This document shows, in pieces, positions 44,969 to 54,725 of a DNA stretch of 64,000 nucleotides. Origin of the DNA: Brachyspira aalborgi (GTDB taxonomy: Bacteria; Spirochaetota; Brachyspiria; Brachyspirales; Brachyspiraceae). The DNA is taken from contig NZ_SAXU01000001.1 of assembly GCF_008016455.1 (NCBI RefSeq), positions 1,116,001 through 1,180,000 on the forward strand, read 5' to 3'. Below the pieces are notes generated by a model. It did not search any database. It was not told the origin of the DNA and saw only the letters and a program-made list of their open reading frames with translations. The translations under genes were made by a program, and so were the position numbers. How positions within the stretch are numbered: the stretch's first letter is position 1; each line of letters begins with the position of its first letter.

Positions 44969-45046
44969 TAATAATTAATTAGTGAAATTATTATATCTAA
45001 AATTAATAATATAAATAAAATTATTATTAATAAACAATAATATAGC

Positions 45047-45075
45047 TTGACTAAGTATCTATTTTGCACTATAAT
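45047..45075 (+). promoter_or_regulatory. sigma-70 promoter of nox
   Basis: TTGACT at 45047-45052 and TATAAT at 45070-45075 with a 17-base spacer, 51 bases before the start codon. Confidence 0.8.
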
Positions 45076-45126
45076 ATTAATTAAATGTAAACTTATATTT
45101 CAAAAAAAATTAAAGGGGTTAAGTTC

Positions 45127-46485
45127 ATGAAAGTTATAGTAATAGGCTGCAACCATGCTGGAACATGGGCGGCAAAAACATTGAAGGCGGTTGACTCAAG
45201 CACTACCGTAGTAACTTACGACAGAAATGATAATATATCGTTTTTGGCATGCGGTATCGCTCTTTGGGTAGGCGGCGTAGTAAAAGACCCGAAAGGATTA
45301 TTCTATGCAAATCCTGAAGGCTTAAAATCAGAAGGCATAGATGTTCATATGGGACATGAGGTAGTTAAAATCGATTGGGCTAACAGAAAATTAACGGTTA
45401 GAGAATTGATAACGGGTAAGGAGTTTGAAGATAATTACGATAAACTTATACTTGCCACAGGTTCTTGGCCAGTAACTCCTCCTATAGAAGGTTTGATGCA
45501 ACCTGGAACAAAATACGGTTTGAAAGAGGGAATTTTCTTCTCTAAACTTTTCCAACAAGGACAAGAAATAATTGACGAGATTAAAAGACCCGAAGTTAAA
45601 AGAGTTATGGTTGTAGGCGCTGGTTATATAGGCGTTGAGTTGGTAGAAGCTTTCAAAAATCATGGCAAAGAAGTTATATTAATGGAAGCTATGCCAAGAG
45701 TTATGGCAAACTATTTCGACAAAGAAATTACAGACGAAGCGGAAAAAAGAATTAAAGAGGCTGGCATAGAATTACATTTAGGCGAAACGGTTAAAAAATT
45801 TGAAGGTTCTGTTAGAGTTCAAAAAGTTGTAACCGATAAAGGCTCTTACGATGTAGATATGGTAGTTATGTCGGTAGGATTTAGACCAAATAGCGAATTG
45901 TATAAAGATTATCTTGAAACTCTTCCTAACGGTGCTATAGTAGTAGACACTACAATGAAGACGACAAAAGACCCTAATGTATTTGCAATAGGAGACTGTT
46001 CTACCGTATATTCAAGAGCTTCTGAAAAACAAGATTATATCGCTTTGGCTACAAACGCCGTTAGAATGGGAATAGTAGCCGCCAATAACGCTTTGGGAAG
46101 ACATGTGGAATATTGCGGAACTCAAGGCTCTAATGCGATTTGCGTATTCGGTTATAATATGGCTTCAACGGGCTGGTCTGAAGAAACGGCAAAGAAAAAA
46201 GGCTTAAATGTAAAAAGCAATTTCTTTAAAGACGCCGAAAGACCTGAGTTTATGCCTACTTACGAAGATGTATTAGTAAAAATAATATACGAAGAAGGAA
46301 GCAGAAGAATGATAGGAGCGCAAATAGCTTCAAAACATAATCATGCCGAAGCGATTCATGCATTCTCGCTTGCAATACAAAACGGTATGACTGTAGACCA
46401 GTTTGCATTATCAGATTTCTTCTTCTTGCCTCACTATAATAAACCTTTGTCTTGGATGACAATGGTTGCTTATACTGCAAGATAA
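45127..46485 (+). CDS. nox: water-forming NADH oxidase (Brachyspira marker gene)
   Basis: 452 residues. FAD-binding site at the start, VIVIGCNHAGTWAAKTL; redox-active Cys42 in FLACGIALWVGG; NADH-binding site VMVVGAGYIGVELVEAF near residue 160; second FAD motif NVFAIGDCSTVY near residue 280. It reduces O2 to water with NADH and is the main oxygen-removing enzyme of Brachyspira. The whole sequence follows the one used to type this genus. A strong promoter and an AAGGGGTT ribosome site suit high expression, and codon use is tidier than that of its neighbours. Confidence 0.97.
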   Translation: MKVIVIGCNHAGTWAAKTLKAVDSSTTVVTYDRNDNISFLACGIALWVGGVVKDPKGLFYANPEGLKSEGIDVHMGHEVVKIDWANRKLTVRELITGKEFEDNYDKLILATGSWPVTPPIEGLMQPGTKYGLKEGIFFSKLFQQGQEIIDEIKRPEVKRVMVVGAGYIGVELVEAFKNHGKEVILMEAMPRVMANYFDKEITDEAEKRIKEAGIELHLGETVKKFEGSVRVQKVVTDKGSYDVDMVVMSVGFRPNSELYKDYLETLPNGAIVVDTTMKTTKDPNVFAIGDCSTVYSRASEKQDYIALATNAVRMGIVAANNALGRHVEYCGTQGSNAICVFGYNMASTGWSEETAKKKGLNVKSNFFKDAERPEFMPTYEDVLVKIIYEEGSRRMIGAQIASKHNHAEAIHAFSLAIQNGMTVDQFALSDFFFLPHYNKPLSWMTMVAYTAR

Positions 46486-46510
46486 GTAAAATATTATTAT
46501 TCATGTTAAA

Positions 46511-46545
46511 TCCTCCGATAAATTTTATATTTGTCGGGGGTTTTA
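46511..46545 (+). terminator. intrinsic terminator of nox
   Basis: Twelve-position stem TCCTCCGATAAA with TTTGTCGGGGG (two G-U pairs), followed by TTTTATTTTA. Confidence 0.8.
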
Positions 46546-46690
46546 TTTTACTTCTGTTAGATTTAATAATTTTTTTAACAAAAAATAACATTTAAAAGTT
46601 GACTATTAAATTTATATATGTTAAAATACTTAAAATTATTCGCTTAAATTTTATAATATAAATTAAAGCGCCAATTTGAAGGTGGTATTT

Positions 46691-48619
46691 ATGTCAAAAA
46701 TTAATTTTTCAGGGCAATCCTACGATATGCCTAAAGAAATGTCTTTATTAGACTTTATTAAGCAAAACGCTAAAAAAGAATCAAAAGATACAATCGCCGC
46801 TAAATTTAATGGGCAAGAAGTAGATTTAACATATATACCAGAAACTGACGGAGATTTAGAATTGATATTTACGACAACGAATGAAGGACTTGAAATATTA
46901 AGACATTCTACGAGTCATTTGATGGCTCAAGCGGTTAAAAGACTTTATCCAAATGTTCAAGTTACAATAGGTCCTGCAATTAAAGACGGTTTTTATTACG
47001 ATTTCGATACCGACAAACCTTTTACTGACGAAGATTTGCCTAAAATTGAAGCGGAAATGAAAAAAATAATAAAAGAAAATATTCCCGTAGTTAGAAAGAT
47101 AATGACTAAAAAAGACGCTATAGAATATTTTAAGAAAAATAACGAACCTTATAAAGTCGAAATAATAGAAGATATTGACGCCGATACGGTTTCTTTTTAT
47201 GAACAGGGAGATTTTATCGATTTATGCAGAGGTCCGCATGTTCCATCTACGGGTTATTTAAAATCTTATAAACTCATGTCTGTTGCGGGAAGTTATTGGC
47301 GAGGCGATTCAAATAATAAAATGCTTTCTAGAATATACGGCACGGCTTTTGAAAGTAAAGAATCTTTGGATAATTATTTGAAAAAACTTAAAGAAGCAAA
47401 AGAGAGAGACCATAGAAAATTAGGAAAAGAATTAAATTTATTTAGTTTTCATGATGAAGGACCTGGTTTTCCTTTTTGGCATCCAAGAGGAATGATTATT
47501 TATAAAGAAGTTGAATCTTATATAAGAAAAGAAAATGAAAAGCGAGGATATGTCGAAATAAAAACTCCCGCGATTCTAAACGAAGAATTATGGCATAGAA
47601 GCGGACATTGGGATAATTATAAAGAAAATATGTATTTTACCGAAATAGACGAAACCAAATTTGCAATTAAGCCTATGAATTGTCCTGGCGGTTTAATAGT
47701 TTATAATTCTAATATTCACAGTTATAGAGATTTGCCTTTAAGAGTCGCAGAATTGGGTTTTGTTCACAGGCATGAACTTTCGGGAGCTTTGCATGGACTT
47801 TTTAGAGTTAGAGCTTTCACTCAAGATGACGCTCATATATTCTGCACCGAAGAACAACTTGCGGATGAAATTATAAATACGATAGATTATTATTTGTCGG
47901 TTTATAAAGATTTTGGATTTAAGAATTTTGAAATATTTGTTTCTACGCGTCCTGCAAAATCTATAGGCACTGAAGAAGCTTGGGAACTTGCCACAAATTC
48001 TCTTATTAACGCTTTGGATAAATTAAATATCACTTATAAAATCAATGAAGGAGACGGAGCTTTTTACGGACCGAAAATTGATTTTAATATTAAAGATGTT
48101 TTAGATAGAAATTGGCAATGCGGAACTTTGCAGGTTGATTTTTCTCTTCCAATACGTTTTGAAATAAGCTATGAAGGAAAAGACGGAAGAAAACATACTC
48201 CCGTTATGTTGCATAGAGCGATATTGGGTTCTATGGAAAGATTTATTGGAATATTAACCGAACACTATAATGGAAAATTTCCTTTATGGTTGTCGCCTTT
48301 ACAAGTCGCTATAGTAAATGTTTTGAATGATAAAAATCAAATAGAGAGAGTTAAGGAAATAGCAAACGCTTTTAAAAACGAAAATTTTAGAGTTGAAATT
48401 GACGATGGAAACGATAATTTGGGAACTAAAATTAAAAAATACCGCTTGCAAAGAACTCCATATACGGTTATAATAGGAGCGGAAGAATTATCAAGCGGAA
48501 AGTTATCCGTTAGAACCCGTTCTTCCAAAGAATTAAAGGATATAGATTTAATTGAGTTTATAGAAAAACTTAAAAAGGAATCTAAGGAGAGAATGAATGA
48601 TTCTATATTTTCTACATGA
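46691..48619 (+). CDS. thrS: threonyl-tRNA synthetase
   Basis: 642 residues from the ATG at 46691 (GAAGGTGG upstream; an in-frame TTG five codons before is not used in the family). Order: TGS domain (1-60), the editing domain with HSTSHLMAQAVKRLYP and the HxxxH-type site, DFIDLCRGPHVPSTG with its zinc ligand, catalytic motif 2 FRVRAFTQDDAHIFC, and a C-terminal anticodon-binding domain starting LPLWLSPLQVAIV-like. It charges tRNA-Thr and corrects Ser-tRNA. It is the first gene of the conserved thrS-infC-rpmI-rplT unit. In many bacteria thrS is regulated separately; no leader structure was seen. Confidence 0.97.
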   Translation: MSKINFSGQSYDMPKEMSLLDFIKQNAKKESKDTIAAKFNGQEVDLTYIPETDGDLELIFTTTNEGLEILRHSTSHLMAQAVKRLYPNVQVTIGPAIKDGFYYDFDTDKPFTDEDLPKIEAEMKKIIKENIPVVRKIMTKKDAIEYFKKNNEPYKVEIIEDIDADTVSFYEQGDFIDLCRGPHVPSTGYLKSYKLMSVAGSYWRGDSNNKMLSRIYGTAFESKESLDNYLKKLKEAKERDHRKLGKELNLFSFHDEGPGFPFWHPRGMIIYKEVESYIRKENEKRGYVEIKTPAILNEELWHRSGHWDNYKENMYFTEIDETKFAIKPMNCPGGLIVYNSNIHSYRDLPLRVAELGFVHRHELSGALHGLFRVRAFTQDDAHIFCTEEQLADEIINTIDYYLSVYKDFGFKNFEIFVSTRPAKSIGTEEAWELATNSLINALDKLNITYKINEGDGAFYGPKIDFNIKDVLDRNWQCGTLQVDFSLPIRFEISYEGKDGRKHTPVMLHRAILGSMERFIGILTEHYNGKFPLWLSPLQVAIVNVLNDKNQIERVKEIANAFKNENFRVEIDDGNDNLGTKIKKYRLQRTPYTVIIGAEELSSGKLSVRTRSSKELKDIDLIEFIEKLKKESKERMNDSIFST

Positions 48620-48631
48620 GGTAGAGAAATA

Positions 48632-49216
48632 ATGGCAACCGTAAGAAAAGAAGGAGAGAGAATTAATCAATTTATTACGGCTAAAGAAGTCAGGGTAGTG
48701 CATGATAAAAGAGGAAGTTTAGGTATTATGAATACTAAAGAGGCTCTTGCTATCGCTAGAGAAGAGAATTCGGATTTAGTGGAAATAGTGCCTAATGCCG
48801 AGCCTCCCGTTTGTAAGATAATAAATTACGGTAAGTATAAATTTGAGCTTCAAAAGAAAAATAAAGAAGCTAAAAAGAAACAGAAACTTGCGCAACTTAA
48901 AGAGATTAAGATGCGTCCGCAAATAAGCGTTCATGATTATAACTTTAAAATGAGACATATTCATGAATTCTTAAGCGAAGGAAATAAAGTTAAAATTACG
49001 ATAATGTTTAGAGGCAGAGAAATGGCTCATACGGAATTTGGGCATGACCTTATCGCTAAAATTATGAAAGATTTGGAAAACGAAGCCACTACTGAAAAGC
49101 CTCCAAAATTGGAAGGAAAAAATTTATCTACGGTTTTAAATCCCGTTAAAGTTAAAAAAACTTCTTCGGATATTGGTAAATCGGATAAAAAAGAAAATAA
49201 GGAAAATATAGAATAA
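48632..49216 (+). CDS. infC: translation initiation factor IF-3
   Basis: 194 residues. IF-3 keeps the 30S subunit free and checks the initiator tRNA. N-terminal domain from INQFITAKEVRVVHDKRGSLGIM, Lys-rich linker FELQKKNKEAKKKQKL, C-terminal domain LKEIKMRPQISVHDYNFKMRHIHEFL to the REMAHTEFG motif. The start is an ordinary ATG, not the rare AUU seen in E. coli, so autoregulation by start-codon choice is not expected. A charged tail of about 25 residues extends beyond the usual end. Confidence 0.97.
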   Translation: MATVRKEGERINQFITAKEVRVVHDKRGSLGIMNTKEALAIAREENSDLVEIVPNAEPPVCKIINYGKYKFELQKKNKEAKKKQKLAQLKEIKMRPQISVHDYNFKMRHIHEFLSEGNKVKITIMFRGREMAHTEFGHDLIAKIMKDLENEATTEKPPKLEGKNLSTVLNPVKVKKTSSDIGKSDKKENKENIE

Positions 49217-49299
49217 TTAAGCCCACTAACTATGCATACTTATCATATGTATAGACGAGCATAAATTAAAATTAAAAAATGAATTAAAGAGGAAAAACT

Positions 49300-49503
49300 A
49301 TGAGAAATAAGTTGAAAACTAAAAGCGGAGCAAAAAAGCGTTTTAGATTTTCTAAAAGCGGAAAAGTGAAATTTGCTCATGCATTCGGAAGTCATAAATT
49401 TTTACATAAAAGACCCGATACGAAGAGAAAATATCGCAAAGCTAAAATAGCGGACGATACAAATATGGCTGAAATGCCAAGATTAATGCCTTATGGCGGA
49501 TAA
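49300..49503 (+). CDS. rpmI: 50S ribosomal protein L35
   Basis: 67 residues, highly basic, with KLKTKSGAKKRFRFSKSGKVKFAHAFGSHKFLHKRP. It binds 23S rRNA in the large subunit. The 83 bases between infC and rpmI hold a seven-pair stem (ATGCATA with TATGTAT around 49230-49250), perhaps a remnant or a weak L20-binding leader. Ribosome site AGAGGAAA. Confidence 0.96.
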   Translation: MRNKLKTKSGAKKRFRFSKSGKVKFAHAFGSHKFLHKRPDTKRKYRKAKIADDTNMAEMPRLMPYGG

Positions 49504-49517
49504 TAAAGGAGATAAAA

Positions 49518-49871
49518 ATGAGAGCAGTCAGCGGAACGGTAAGAAAACATAAAGTTAAAAAAATATTAAAAATGGCTAAAGGCTATTACGGTTCTCACAG
49601 TAAGCAAATGAAACAAGCTAAAGAAGCCGTAATAAGAGGATTAAAATACGCTTATAGAGATAGAAGACAGAAAAAAAGAATGATGCGAAGATTATGGACA
49701 TTGCGTATTAATGCGGCTTGCAGACCTTTGGGAATATCTTACAGTAAATTTATAAACGGCTTAAAAAAGGCTAATATTATAATAGACAGAAAAGCTTTAT
49801 CCAATTTGGCGATAGACGATTATAAAGCTTTTGAAGCTGTGGTTGAAGCGGCTAAAAAATCTCTAGCATAA
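49518..49871 (+). CDS. rplT: 50S ribosomal protein L20
   Basis: 117 residues, full length. RAVSGTVRKHKVKKILKMAKGYYGSHSKQMKQAKEAVIRGLKYAYRDRRQKKRMMRRLW, then SYSKFINGLKKANIIIDRKALSNLAIDDYKAFEAVVEAAK. It is an early assembly protein and in other bacteria represses its own operon. It is 15 bases after rpmI and ends at a strong terminator. Confidence 0.97.
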   Translation: MRAVSGTVRKHKVKKILKMAKGYYGSHSKQMKQAKEAVIRGLKYAYRDRRQKKRMMRRLWTLRINAACRPLGISYSKFINGLKKANIIIDRKALSNLAIDDYKAFEAVVEAAKKSLA

Positions 49872-49895
49872 TAATAAACTTCTTAAATAAATTTT

Positions 49896-49927
49896 AACCG
49901 TTCGTAAAAATTTACGGACGGTTTTTT
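49896..49927 (+). terminator. intrinsic terminator of thrS-infC-rpmI-rplT
   Basis: Thirteen-pair stem AACCGTTCGTAAA (49896-49908) with TTTACGGACGGTT (49911-49923), one G-U, followed by six T. Confidence 0.92.
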
Positions 49928-49968
49928 ATTTTAAAATTATCAAAAATAATTAAAAATTTATTATAATA

Positions 49969-50097
49969 TTGCATATAACAAAATTAATAACCGAAGATAT
50001 TTTAGAACTTTGTAAATATTTAAATATGAATGTAATAGAATATCATGATATAGACGATTGCCGTAAAGACGGTTTTATAATAGTTATACAAAAGTAA
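49969..50097 (+). pseudogene. C-terminal gene fragment, possibly a methyltransferase
   Basis: An open stretch of 42 codons ends LELCKYLNMNVIEYHD, then DDCRKDGFIIVIQK and TAA. It has the look of the last helix and two strands of a larger enzyme, such as a SAM-dependent methyltransferase, whose front part is absent. There is no proper start or ribosome site. The rest of the 49872-50204 gap holds the L20 terminator and nothing else. Confidence 0.35.
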
Positions 50098-50204
50098 ATT
50101 AAAAGCTACTATATATTATAAAATCGGACAGAAGCCAATTATATAAAACTAACTTCTTACCCGAAATTTATAACATATGAAAAATTAAAACAAATAATTT
50201 AAAA

Positions 50205-51380
50205 TTATATTTGAACATCCTCGCTATAATCTATTCCATCTATTTCAAAACCATGCATATTCATATAATCGCATCTAAATAAAGACATATCCGCCAATTC
50301 TTTAACATTATCTTTATTTAATTTATTCCAATCTTCTAAAACTTCTTTTTGAACATCGTCTCTCAATTCCCAATCGTCAAGTCTTATTCTATTTTCATTG
50401 TCAAGCGGAACATTTTTACCTGAAAATAATTTTTCGCTTAATAATCTATACATTTGCTCTATGCATCCTTCATGAAGTCCTCTTTTTTTCATTATTCTAA
50501 ATAATATTCCAATATATAAAGGAACTGTCGGAATTACGGCGGAGGCTCTCGTCACAACGGCTTTATTAACCGAAACATAAGCATTCCCTTTTATTTTCTC
50601 TTGCATTTTTTTATCCAAATCATGAGCCGTTTTTTCCAAATCGTCTTTCGCCTTTCCGATTGTTCCGTCTCTATAAACCGCTTTAGTCATTTCTGGACCT
50701 ATATAAGAATATGCAATATTTATAGCGTTTTTTGAAAGCATATCGGCGTCAATCAAAGCATCAGTCCATAATTGCCAATCTTCTCCTCCCATAACTTTTA
50801 TAGTATTTTTTATATCTTCTTCGTTTGCTGGCTCAATCGAAACATTTAATAATTCTTCAGTCATAAAATCTATTCCCATTCCGTTATAAGTTTTTCCGAT
50901 TGGTTTAAGAGTAGAACGATAAAGTATTCCCGTTTTTTCGTCCATTCTCACGGGAGCGGCTAAACTATAAATAAACAAATCTATTTTTCCGTCAAAAAAA
51001 GATTTCGCTTCTTTTATAACTTCTTCTTTTGAAGCGTTTAAAAAAGCGTCCAATATTAAAGTTTTCTCTTCAATTCCGTCTTTTTTTGCAAACTCGCTAA
51101 AAGCCTCGTTATTATACCAACCTGGCGTAGCCGTTCTTCTCTCTGTCGCTGGTTTTTCAAAAGAAACTCCAATAGTTTTTGCGCCAAGTCCATAAGCTAT
51201 CGCTATTCTGCTTGCAAGTCCATATCCGCCCGATGCTCCAAGTATCAAAGCGTTTTTTACATTAGATTTTATTTTTGCTTGAGATTTCACATAATTAATT
51301 TGATTTTCAACTTCTTTTTTACAACCCAAAGGATGAGCGCTAATGCATATATTATTTAAAATTTTAGGTTCTACTATCAT
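50205..51380 (-). CDS. fabV: trans-2-enoyl-CoA/ACP reductase FabV
   Basis: 391 residues, the length of the FabV/TER family. The NADH site is ALILGASGGYGLASRIAIAYGLG near residue 45; the catalytic motif Y-x8-K is at the region YSYIGPEMTKAVYRDGTIGKAKDDLE near residue 235; SLAAPVRMD and TATPGWYNNEAF also match. It reduces the double bond in the last step of fatty acid synthesis or in butyrate-type fermentation in spirochaetes. It follows atpG by 83 bases on the same strand. The ribosome site is GGAGATAAAA. Confidence 0.95.
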   Translation of the reverse strand: MIVEPKILNNICISAHPLGCKKEVENQINYVKSQAKIKSNVKNALILGASGGYGLASRIAIAYGLGAKTIGVSFEKPATERRTATPGWYNNEAFSEFAKKDGIEEKTLILDAFLNASKEEVIKEAKSFFDGKIDLFIYSLAAPVRMDEKTGILYRSTLKPIGKTYNGMGIDFMTEELLNVSIEPANEEDIKNTIKVMGGEDWQLWTDALIDADMLSKNAINIAYSYIGPEMTKAVYRDGTIGKAKDDLEKTAHDLDKKMQEKIKGNAYVSVNKAVVTRASAVIPTVPLYIGILFRIMKKRGLHEGCIEQMYRLLSEKLFSGKNVPLDNENRIRLDDWELRDDVQKEVLEDWNKLNKDNVKELADMSLFRCDYMNMHGFEIDGIDYSEDVQI

Positions 51381-51463
51381 TTTTATCTCCGATTAATTAT
51401 TTTTTATTTATTTTCTATATATTATAAATTTATAATAGAATTAATTTTTTTTCAATCGTTTAT

Positions 51464-52345
51464 TTAATCAATAGCTTCAGAACCGCCTATAATATCCAAA
51501 AGCTCGTTTGTAATATTTTCCTGTCTCGCTCTATTAGCTTTATTTTTAAGTTCGCTTAAAAGTCTTTCGGCGTTATCTGTGGCGTTTCTCATAGCAATCG
51601 AACGCTCGGCATTTTCGGATAAAAAAGAAGTTATTATCATAAAATAAAAATAAGTCTTTATAGCCAAAGGCACAATTTCTTTTAAGACGGAATCTCTATC
51701 TGGTTCTATTAAATATTCAAGATTCTTTTTACTTTTATGTCCTTCTATATCCTCTTCATCTGGAATCATTGGAATCAAACTCTTTATTTTAGGCATATGA
51801 ACGACTCTCGTATAATAACGCATATATATAACTTCGACTCTTGAAGATTTATCCGTAGCGTAATCATGCATAAATCTTTGAACTACTGCGGCGCAATCGT
51901 CAAAAGTGGATTCTTCATCTATACGCGGATATTTTCTAGCGATTGGAATTTTTTGTTTTTCAAAATAAGCCTCGCCTTTTTTACCCAAAACATGCAATTC
52001 AACTTCTCTGCCATGTCTATGATGATGTCTTATTCTCTCCATAGCTTCGTCTAAAATTTTTGTATTATAAGAACCGCATAAACCTCTCGTTGAGGTTATT
52101 ACAAACAATGTTATATTTTTTATATTTTTTTTCTTTTTAAGCAAAGGATGTAAATTATCTAAATCGGTATGCGAAAGCTCTTCTATTATTCTGTTTAATT
52201 TTTGAGTATAAGGACGCATTCCCTGTTCGATAGAGAGAATTTTTGCCGTTCTTGAGCGGGAAATCATATCCATAGTTTTAGTTATTTTATGCGTTCCCGT
52301 TATAGCTTTTATTCTTGCCTTTAATACATTTAATTTTTCAGCCAT
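51464..52345 (-). CDS. atpG: ATP synthase gamma subunit
   Basis: 293 residues. The central rotor shaft of F1: N-terminal helix LKARIKAITGTHKITKTMDMISRS and C-terminal helix SIAMRNATDNAERLLSELKNKANRARQENITNELLDIIGGSEA. Between them is a Rossmann-like domain with ITSTRGLCGSYNT. It should be followed by atpD and atpC, but here fabV comes next. An intervening glycosyltransferase gene separates it from atpA. Confidence 0.96.
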   Translation of the reverse strand: MAEKLNVLKARIKAITGTHKITKTMDMISRSRTAKILSIEQGMRPYTQKLNRIIEELSHTDLDNLHPLLKKKKNIKNITLFVITSTRGLCGSYNTKILDEAMERIRHHHRHGREVELHVLGKKGEAYFEKQKIPIARKYPRIDEESTFDDCAAVVQRFMHDYATDKSSRVEVIYMRYYTRVVHMPKIKSLIPMIPDEEDIEGHKSKKNLEYLIEPDRDSVLKEIVPLAIKTYFYFMIITSFLSENAERSIAMRNATDNAERLLSELKNKANRARQENITNELLDIIGGSEAID

Positions 52346-52436
52346 AAATTTTCCTATAATTAATTTTCTATCTTTTTATATAATTTATCTATTATATCGT
52401 TGTCAATCTTTTCGTCAAACTTTCGAGCAAATAGAT

Positions 52437-53186
52437 TTACCCTCCCCGTATGAAATTATCATAGTCGTTCAATTTAAAAACTATAGGAGCGCCGCCTTGC
52501 CAAATAAGATATCTTAAACAATTATTTTCGCATTTATCTTTTAAGTAGCTTTGTAGAAGAATCGATTGAAAAAAGAATTCATCGCTTCCCCAAGTATATT
52601 TAAATCTTTCTAAATAATTTTGATTTTCACCGACAAATTTTAAAATATAAGAAATGGCATTTTTCGTCAAATTCCACCAACTCGAACCGTAATAAATATT
52701 TTCTGGAGTTTGTCTCTTTATAAAAGGAATTTTAGAAACAATCTCTCTAATTTTTCTGCTTAATAATTTTCTATACCAAAATCCAAAATTATAAGCGTTG
52801 AGTCGAAAAGACATTTCTTTATAAAGCCCTTCGTTATTTCTAATATTTTCGTAACTTAAATATTCTCTATCGTTATTTTCAAAAAAATCTTTTATCTCAA
52901 AATTATTTTTTAGAGGAATATCTTGAGCGCTTATAAAAATATATCTATCATAATTATTTTTTATAGCTTCTTCCATTAAAAATAAAGTCGTAACGATTTG
53001 ACTAAATCCGCCATGATAAACTTTAAATTTTTTATAAACTTTGACATTTTCAAAACTGTCAATTTTCAATGCGCTTTTTTTATCTATATGAACGAATAAA
53101 TCAAAATCTTTTTTCAAATAATTTATTAATCTCATAGTTTGATTATAATTTTTATGCGCCGCAATCAAAAAACAAATCTTACTCAT
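52437..53186 (-). CDS. GT14-like (core-2/I-branching) glycosyltransferase inside the atp operon
   Basis: 249 residues. It begins CFLIAAHKNYNQTMRLINYL, then DLFVHIDKKSA, FISAQDIPLKNNFEIKDFF and, near residue 165, IYYGSSWWNLTKNAI, which is the Branch (GT14) pattern. DxD is replaced by a QD motif, as in other GT14 enzymes that need no metal. It probably adds a GlcNAc or xylose-type branch to a surface glycan. It lies on the same strand between atpA (19 bases upstream) and atpG (91 bases downstream), so it must be read in the same transcript. It is unrelated to ATP synthesis and looks like an insertion. Confidence 0.8.
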   Translation of the reverse strand: MSKICFLIAAHKNYNQTMRLINYLKKDFDLFVHIDKKSALKIDSFENVKVYKKFKVYHGGFSQIVTTLFLMEEAIKNNYDRYIFISAQDIPLKNNFEIKDFFENNDREYLSYENIRNNEGLYKEMSFRLNAYNFGFWYRKLLSRKIREIVSKIPFIKRQTPENIYYGSSWWNLTKNAISYILKFVGENQNYLERFKYTWGSDEFFFQSILLQSYLKDKCENNCLRYLIWQGGAPIVFKLNDYDNFIRGG

Positions 53187-53205
53187 TTTAAAATTAAATT
53201 AATAT

Positions 53206-54705
53206 TTAGAATTTGGATTTAAACTCTTCCAAAGCCTTATTAAGCTCCTCAATATTTTCTATATCTTTTTTCTCTCTTATATCGTCTAATATATATTGTT
53301 TATCCGCTCTCATATATTGAAGTAATCGCCATTCAAATTCATGAACTCTTTCAATTTCAACATTATCTAAAAAGCCTTTCGTGGCTGCAAATAATATTAC
53401 TATCTGCTCTTCTACGGGCATTGGGCTATATTGTTTTTGTTTTAATAATTCAACCATTTTAGCGCCTCTATCAAGTTGCGATAAAGTGGCTTTGTCTAAT
53501 CCTATTCCTAATTGAGAGAAAGCTTCCAAAGACCTATAAGAAGCCAAATCAAGCCTTAAAGTTCCCGAAACTTTTTTCATAGCTTTAGTTTGAGCGTTTC
53601 CTCCCACTCTTGAAACCGAAATTCCAACATCGATTGCGGGACGAACTCCGCTCATAAATAAACTTGGAAGCAAATATATCTGCCCATCCGTAATAGATAT
53701 AACATTTGTAGGAATATATGCGGAAACTTCATTATCTTGCGTTTCAATTATAGGAAGCGCCGTCAAAGAACCTCCGCCCAAATCATCGCTTAATTTAGCC
53801 GCCCTTTCAAGCAATCTTGAATGCAAATAAAATACATCGCCAGGAAAAGCTTCTCTTCCAGGAGGACGCCTTAATAAAAGAGAAATTTGTCTATAAGCGT
53901 TTGCCTGTTTTGATAAATCATCATAAACTACCAAAGTGTCTTTTTTTTCTTCATACATAAAATATTCAGCCATCGCGCATCCCGAATAAGGAGCTATATA
54001 TTGCAAAGGCGCAGAGTCCGAAGCCGTTGCCGTCACTATTATAGTATATTCTAAAGCGCCATATTGTCTTAAAGTATTAACGACTCCAGCGACTGTGGAA
54101 GCCTTTTGTCCTATAGCGACATATACGCATATAACATTTTTTCCTTTTTGATTTATTATCGTATCCAAAGCTATAGAAGTTTTTCCCGTGCTTCTATCTC
54201 CAATTATAAGCTGTCTCTGTCCTCTGCCAATAGGCGTCATAGAATCTACCGCTTTAATTCCCGTTTGAAGAGGCTCTTTTACCGCTTGTCTATCGGCTAT
54301 TCCAGGAGCTGGAAATTCTATTATTCTTCTTTTATCGGTTTTAATCTCGCCTCGTCCATCTATAGGAATTCCCAAAGGATTAACGACTCTTCCTAAAAGC
54401 TCTTCGCCAACGGGAACTTCCAAAATTCTTTTAAGACGACTTACTTTACTTCCTTCTTTTATTTCCGTATAATCTCCAAGAACTATAGCGCCTATAGTTT
54501 CCTCTTCCAAGTTAAAAGCGATTCCTGTAGAACCGCACTCGAATGTTATCATTTCATTAGCCATTATATGAGGAAGCCCCATAACTCTCGCTATTCCGTC
54601 TCCAACCTCGACTACGACTCCAACCTCGTTTGGAGAAAAATCCGCTTTATAATTTTTAATCTTTTCTTTTAAGACAGTAGCAATTTCATTAGCGTTTATA
54701 TCCAT
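53206..54705 (-). CDS. atpA: ATP synthase alpha subunit
   Basis: 499 residues from the ATG at 54705 with GAGGTG before it. Walker [17 protein letters not shown] near residue 168, the Arg finger region [17 protein letters not shown], and [10 protein letters not shown] match. It is the non-catalytic nucleotide-binding subunit in F1, alternating with beta, whose gene is absent from this operon. It follows the second delta gene by 20 bases. Confidence 0.97.
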   Translation of the reverse strand: MDINANEIATVLKEKIKNYKADFSPNEVGVVVEVGDGIARVMGLPHIMANEMITFECGSTGIAFNLEEETIGAIVLGDYTEIKEGSKVSRLKRILEVPVGEELLGRVVNPLGIPIDGRGEIKTDKRRIIEFPAPGIADRQAVKEPLQTGIKAVDSMTPIGRGQRQLIIGDRSTGKTSIALDTIINQKGKNVICVYVAIGQKASTVAGVVNTLRQYGALEYTIIVTATASDSAPLQYIAPYSGCAMAEYFMYEEKKDTLVVYDDLSKQANAYRQISLLLRRPPGREAFPGDVFYLHSRLLERAAKLSDDLGGGSLTALPIIETQDNEVSAYIPTNVISITDGQIYLLPSLFMSGVRPAIDVGISVSRVGGNAQTKAMKKVSGTLRLDLASYRSLEAFSQLGIGLDKATLSQLDRGAKMVELLKQKQYSPMPVEEQIVILFAATKGFLDNVEIERVHEFEWRLLQYMRADKQYILDDIREKKDIENIEELNKALEEFKSKF

Positions 54706-54725
54706 AAAATACACCTCAAAATAAT

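Noticed and set aside
49217-49299. L20 autoregulatory leader before rpmI
   Set aside because: A seven-pair AT-rich stem is present, but no structure like the known L20-binding sites can be drawn with confidence.
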